Assembly: GCA_037833965.1 (NCBI GenBank)
Contig: AP031358.1
Location: forward strand, 8,068,001 to 8,132,000
DNA: 64,000 bases
Reading direction: 5' to 3'
Source: Marchantia polymorpha subsp. ruderalis
Taxonomy: Eukaryota; Streptophyta; Marchantiopsida; Marchantiales; Marchantiaceae
In this document: positions 59,701 to 64,000 of the stretch, piece after piece
How positions within the stretch are numbered: the stretch's first letter is position 1
Layout: the number at the start of each line of letters is the position of its first letter
Notes under the pieces: generated by a model
Told to the model about the DNA's origin: nothing
The model's input: only the letters and a program-made list of their open reading frames with translations
Database searches by the model: none
Translations under genes and position numbers: made by a program

Positions 59701-60029
59701 TAACTTGTTGAGCAAGACAAAAAAATTAATTCGAAAATTATGACATTATCAGAAAAAAAGCATTAACATGTATGTTTTGATGGTATTCAAACATTTCCAA
59801 CTCGCCTTTGGAATTCCATGCTTTTCCAAAGGCGAGTTGGAGTAAGATTAGAGTAAAAGATTAAATAATCATCAAAAGAGTTTCTTATTGCTTACGTAAT
59901 AGTAAATTGATATGATTACTATTTGAACACATCCATGCCTGCGACCGAATGAAATATTGTACTGGCACATAATGGGATACCTCATGTCTTCTGCAGAAAC
60001 GCTGCTTTGCTGAGGGAAAATAGATGTGT
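56771..60029. other. Gene-free DNA, extremely AT-rich from 57.9 to 59.8 kb
   Basis: 56.8-57.9 kb has frames under 85 codons and no motif. From about 57,960 to 59,780 the sequence is strongly AT-rich, with runs such as (at)n near 58,650-58,664, and has no frame worth reporting. No transposon domain is visible; it may be deeply decayed repeat or a scaffold/matrix-type region. Confidence 0.45.
59796..59841. repeat. Perfect 18-bp foldback
   Basis: Arms 59,796-59,813 and 59,824-59,841 are exact reverse complements with a 10-base loop (ttccatgctt). It has higher GC than the surrounding AT-rich DNA. Confidence 0.9.
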
Positions 60030-60370
60030 TCAAAAGCAAAGATGTGACGCAAACCGGGAAGGAAATAAGACCCGGAAAATTATCGAGCGTTTAATCGGGA
60101 AAGAACAGCGAAACGTCAGAGCAGACGCGCCGGGCTCCAGCCGGAGATGAGCGTTATCCTCTTCCGTGCCTGTTTTGGCCTGCGCCAGCGGATCATCTTC
60201 TCGCCCGAGTGATGACACAGCAGCAGAATCTTCGTCTTCGTCGTCCTCGTTTCCTTCGGCCTCTCCGTGTCCACTGACATGAAATTCTAGAGGGGAAGGT
60301 GATGTGAAATTATTGGAGTTGTGAACTCTGACGAGACGAGAGGAGAATTGGAACCGCGCGGAGCAGGAGG

Positions 60371-62597
60371 ATGGCCCCGAAGAAGGGCGCCACTCGGAAG
60401 TTTGCGGAAGATGCACCGTGGAGAGCCGCATCAGGAGAGAAGACAGTTCCCAAAATTTCTCAGGGTGTCGTGTGTAATGTGCGCGAGGGTCCCAATTTTA
60501 ACTATGCTATGAGCGTTCTCAAGGTATTTTTCGTGCTCGTCTGACTCTTCGTGGAATTGAAAGCGCTTGCAGATGCTCATTGGTTTCTCCAATTTCTGTT
60601 TGTGGTTTCAAATTTTGATGTTCTTTAGAGATGAACTAGGTGATCAAAAGAACCGCGCTCGGTTGTCAGAGCTGTTAGGTCCTGTATTGTGAATGCAGTG
60701 GGAGGTTTGTGAAATTGTTCTACAGAGTGGTGAAAATGCTTGAAGAAGTGGAATCAATTACTTGTGCTCTGTTTTGAGACGGCTTAATATTGTACAGTGA
60801 TAATGGTGAAGTGTACTGCTCCCTGCATGCTTGCAAGACCTTCAGTCGACAGTGAGATAGATCAAGTAATTTTCATCGTTGCATTTTCACTGGTTCGATA
60901 TATCGTCTGATAAAAAATTAAACATATCAAGTCCTTGTGGTCCTTACTTTGCACGCCCTAGACGAGCTTTGGGCTTCATTATGGAGAGTCCTTATATTCT
61001 GGAAAAACGTTATAGATATGATATGACGTTTAGATTGTTTGGTAGTTCAATATGCCGCACTCAGCATGTATGACATCAAATATGTACTAGGTTGGATTAG
61101 GAGATGGCCCTGGCATACTACATTGGACTTTAGGAACATGGACAAGATCGGAGCAGAACTTGCACTAATAATATCTTTTAAGGTTCCAATGGATGCCGAC
61201 GAGCTCACGGGGAGCTTGCCGTTCAGCTCTTATACCTTGGTCTATAAAAGCTCCTCGTATGCCACCCCTTTGTTAAGCAGCGGTGACTCTCTTTTTCAGG
61301 GTTTTGAGTCCGGTAATTTTCGATCTCATGAAATATAGCAAATCTGCTTAGCGAGTCGAGGTTCTACTGAGAAGCTGTAAATTAAATGATCGAAACTAGG
61401 GCTGAAAGCTTGACTGCACTTTGTGAGAAAATATGATTACGTTCATCATTTAGCCCTACTTGACGGCTGTTTTTGGCTGATGCTGTTCGACCTGGCACGC
61501 AGTGCCTCGGCTTGAGTCAGCCGCATGCTTCTCTAAATCAATGCCAGTGTGGTCTATGCGCAGCATCCCGACCCCATAGGTTATGGACTAGCCTCTGAAG
61601 CTTTTGTGGAGCCAGCAGGCCCCGACTGTATCATTCCTGGTCTTACTAGACCTGTGAGAGTGCTTGGTGTCCAGGTAAGATCATCAGATTTGTTGCATAT
61701 CGGAGTATACACATTTGTATAAAGTTTGACAATTTACGATTTGTTCTAGATTCAGTACTTATTTCTGCTTGTTTTGCAGGTTTGGCCCGTTCCTTTGCCG
61801 CAAAATTTCAGCACGAAGGCTCTTGAACCCATTGGGCGTGAATTGAAGACTTTTAGCAAGGTAGGTTTTCATCTCACATCTGAAATTAATCTCGCAAGCG
61901 CAAAGAACCTGATGGAAATAGCTTTGAAATGCAGGTTACATTATGCTTATATAGATACATCATATTATGAGAGAGGCATGTCATTTTTGCCCAAAATACG
62001 GTTTTTATGAAAGTACATTATCGACCTCTGTCACTTGCAATCTGATGAAACCAATATTTCATGTTTCCTCGAAGTCAGACCTCTGACAATAATATCTCCT
62101 GGACCATTTACATGAACTGCGTTAAAGTATACAAGAATGCATACCTGCATTTCAAATTTATGAAATTCGACATGTTGTGAGTCTACGAATTGTCAGAATA
62201 GATTCCTCAATTGACCTAAGGTTTTCGATTTGACCGTATAATTTGTTCATTAATCAAGCTGAACCGTTCGAACCTTCGCATTGTGACAACTTCAGTAAAG
62301 ACTCTATCTACGCTAATTTTAAAGTAGCCCACTGCATAGTCTTATCCTGAGCACTGCCTTCCTCCTAACTTCTTTGTAAAAGCATTACCCTCGTTACGCA
62401 CGCCTTCTCGTAGTGAGGCCTTCCAAGGAACCAGCGAAGCTGTCTGAAAGGAAAGTCATTTATCTGTAGACCCTTATTTATATTTCAATCAAGGAGTCCA
62501 GCTTTACTTGTCATAGTCTAAGTACGGGTGCTGATTGTCTTTGCAGCTACTGGACAAGGCGTTCGAGCTCATGCAGGCACCCTTTGGCGAGCGATAA
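60371..62597 (+). CDS. Conserved small plant protein, four exons, 131 residues
   Basis: Exons 60,371-60,523, 61,564-61,674, 61,780-61,860 and 62,547-62,597 (stop TAA) all join in phase 0 with GT-AG introns. The product starts MAPKKGATRKFAEDAPWRAA, continues NFNYAMSVLK across the first junction into HPDPIGYGLASEAFVEPAGP, then DCIIPGLTRPVRVLGVQVWP, and ends LDKAFELMQAPFGER. From memory this matches a conserved green-plant family with the blocks YAMSVLKHPDPIG and AGPDCIVPG; one possibility is the plant-specific respiratory complex I accessory protein of the At1g67350 type, but I cannot confirm the name. There is no signal peptide and no obvious membrane span. The GC-rich stretch 60,030-60,370 is probably its promoter and leader. 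Confidence 0.85.
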
Positions 62598-63900
62598 GGG
62601 GCCAGTTCTCGGTGGGTGCTGCAATGACGAATTCTTACACAAAGAGTAGAGCTGGGATGGTATCAACAGACCAGCGCACTCGAGAGAAAATCATGTAGTT
62701 ATGGAAGTCAGGGTTGTACCAACTTTAGTTAAAACAGTCACGTGGTGCCATGAATATCCTGTAAAGATTAGAATCTCAAGCGGCAATAGCGAGTGAATTA
62801 GAGTTCATTTTACTAAACGTAAGCGCCGCAGAGCAGTTACCTCAAAGCATCACAATAGGAAGTTTTGCTGTTGTCTATTGATGTGGAGTAAGATAAGGCT
62901 GGCGATACTGAAGGTGCCATTATTGCCAGAGTTTCGAGGAATCAAAAAGGGTTCGAAGAATCATTTCTTTTGCATCTTATTATGGTAACGTCTGTATGCT
63001 CCTCAAGACCATGTGCCCCGAGCACCAGTCCTTAAACTGCGATATTTTGTGGATATGACCGAAAACTGTACATAGGTGCACAGTGTATAGCCAGTTGATT
63101 TCCATTCAGCTTTTAGTAAACTTGGTCAACAGGTCTACAGGACCTTACATCGTGAGTAGTTTCAGAGCTCTCATTGTTGCTGAATTAAACTCTCGTTGAA
63201 GTTCATCAAAATTGTCTAAAGCGTTCATTTTTCTGTCGAAGCAATGTGATTGATCTTGAATTATTGTCCATGAAAACCAATCGGAACCATGAGAGGAGCA
63301 TGCTAGTGAAGCAACTAGTAAAGCAGTGCTTTAGCCATAACTTAGTGAAGCAGTGCTTCAGAGAATGCAGCGTTTCTTTAGAGTAGCTACAGCTCTGCCC
63401 TGCAAAGTAGATAAACACAATGAAGAAGAATCACAGCTGGATGCAAAGCGACGAGCTCCTGTGAGAACAAGTAAATCGATACACTCTTGTCTGGAAGAGA
63501 TGGATAATCTTTATATAACTGAGAGAAGTAAATGGACTACTCAATATTGAAAGTGGTGCGCCAGACCGGGATATTGTGCGCACTGTACTGCCTCGTACTG
63601 TTCCAGAACACTCACAAATCGTCATGCTCGAAGGTTTTGTCTTCTAGTGAAATTCAGGTACCCTCGGTCGGCTTGGTTTCTTCCGTACACCCTGAAATCG
63701 TTGAACCTTCCGAAGGGTCTTCATTCAAGTTACTGCTCCACCAATCTACCAAGGACGGAAGACCATAATTGTCAAGGTGCGTCAGATCAATAATGGAGTT
63801 AACATTATTATCTCATCCCCAACTCTCTTTCATCTTGATATCTAGTTCAGATTGTACGAATCCTCATGTAGTAATCTAGACGCAACAAAATTTCCACTAA
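62598..63900. other. 3' region of the four-exon gene and unassigned DNA
   Basis: The 3' untranslated region should lie in the first few hundred bases. Frames at 63,353-63,550 and 63,532-63,768 (+) are open but have no domain; 63,653 starts with a possible donor (cag|gtaccc). Confidence 0.3.
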
Positions 63901-63910
63901 TTCGAGCAGC

Positions 63911-64000
63911 AAAGTGTCGAGGCGCAGGAAGTTGCGGAAAAAACCTCCAGAGCCAGCTTCAACTACGGTGGCTCGCACAGTGTCGAGGATGTCATCTTGC
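63911..64000 (+). CDS. Possible exon of a gene leaving the window
   Basis: After attcgagcag, an open reading QSVEAQEVAEKTSRASFNYG continues to the window end (…SHSVEDVIL). Composition is protein-like and splice-site placement fits, but only about 30 codons are visible and no family is recognised. Confidence 0.25.

Overview
The window is nuclear DNA of a land plant, most likely a bryophyte and probably a liverwort. The reasons are AT-rich DNA with GT-AG introns, a TMEM33-family gene whose exons follow the plant homologue, a plant-type four-finger zinc-finger gene, plant Ty3/gypsy lineages, and a coiled-coil repeat-gene family I associate with liverwort genomes. The species-level guess is inference. 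Gene density is very low: two intact multi-exon genes, one intact coding exon of a transcription factor and one decayed enzyme gene in 64 kb. A poorly recombining, repeat-rich location such as a sex chromosome or pericentromere would fit but is not shown.

Layout. 0-12.4 kb is repeat-rich: two copies of a 345-bp dispersed repeat (1.6 and 7.3 kb), a 1.24-kb non-autonomous DNA transposon (2.2-3.4 kb) with long inverted ends, an 82-bp tandem array and a perfect 21-bp foldback, then AT-rich DNA and unrecognised coding-like relics. 12.45-14.4 kb is a GC-rich island that probably holds the promoter and leader of the zinc-finger gene (coding exon 15,193-16,650). 16.7-24.3 kb has no recognisable gene, only small tandem duplications. 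At 24.93 kb lies a U6 snRNA pseudogene.

25.25-46.07 kb is a four-level nest of mobile elements. A Tigger/pogo-type DNA transposon (ends CAAAGTTAAAC / GTTTAACTCTG, flanked by TA) was split by a decayed chromovirus (26.39-about 43.9 kb). The chromovirus was split in pol by a unit of about 3.5 kb (called B here) encoding a large coiled-coil protein. B was split by a very young Athila/Tat-type Ty3/gypsy element (31,288-39,135) whose two 858-bp LTRs look identical. Decay falls from outer to inner layers.

46.9-49.0 kb (+) is a decayed alpha-carbonic anhydrase gene. 49.83-55.94 kb (-) is an intact nine-exon TMEM33/Pom33-family gene (332 codons). A stray copy of its exon 6, with splice sites, sits 390 bp upstream of its start codon. 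57.9-59.8 kb is very AT-rich with no gene. 60.37-62.60 kb (+) is an intact four-exon gene for a 131-residue conserved plant protein. The last 0.7 kb may hold the start of another gene leaving the window.

The genes form no operon or pathway; this is ordinary, sparse plant chromatin shaped by transposons. The strongest candidates for something undescribed are unit B, the young element with identical LTRs but two in-frame TGA codons and an extra zinc-knuckle ORF, and the U6 snap-back retrocopy.
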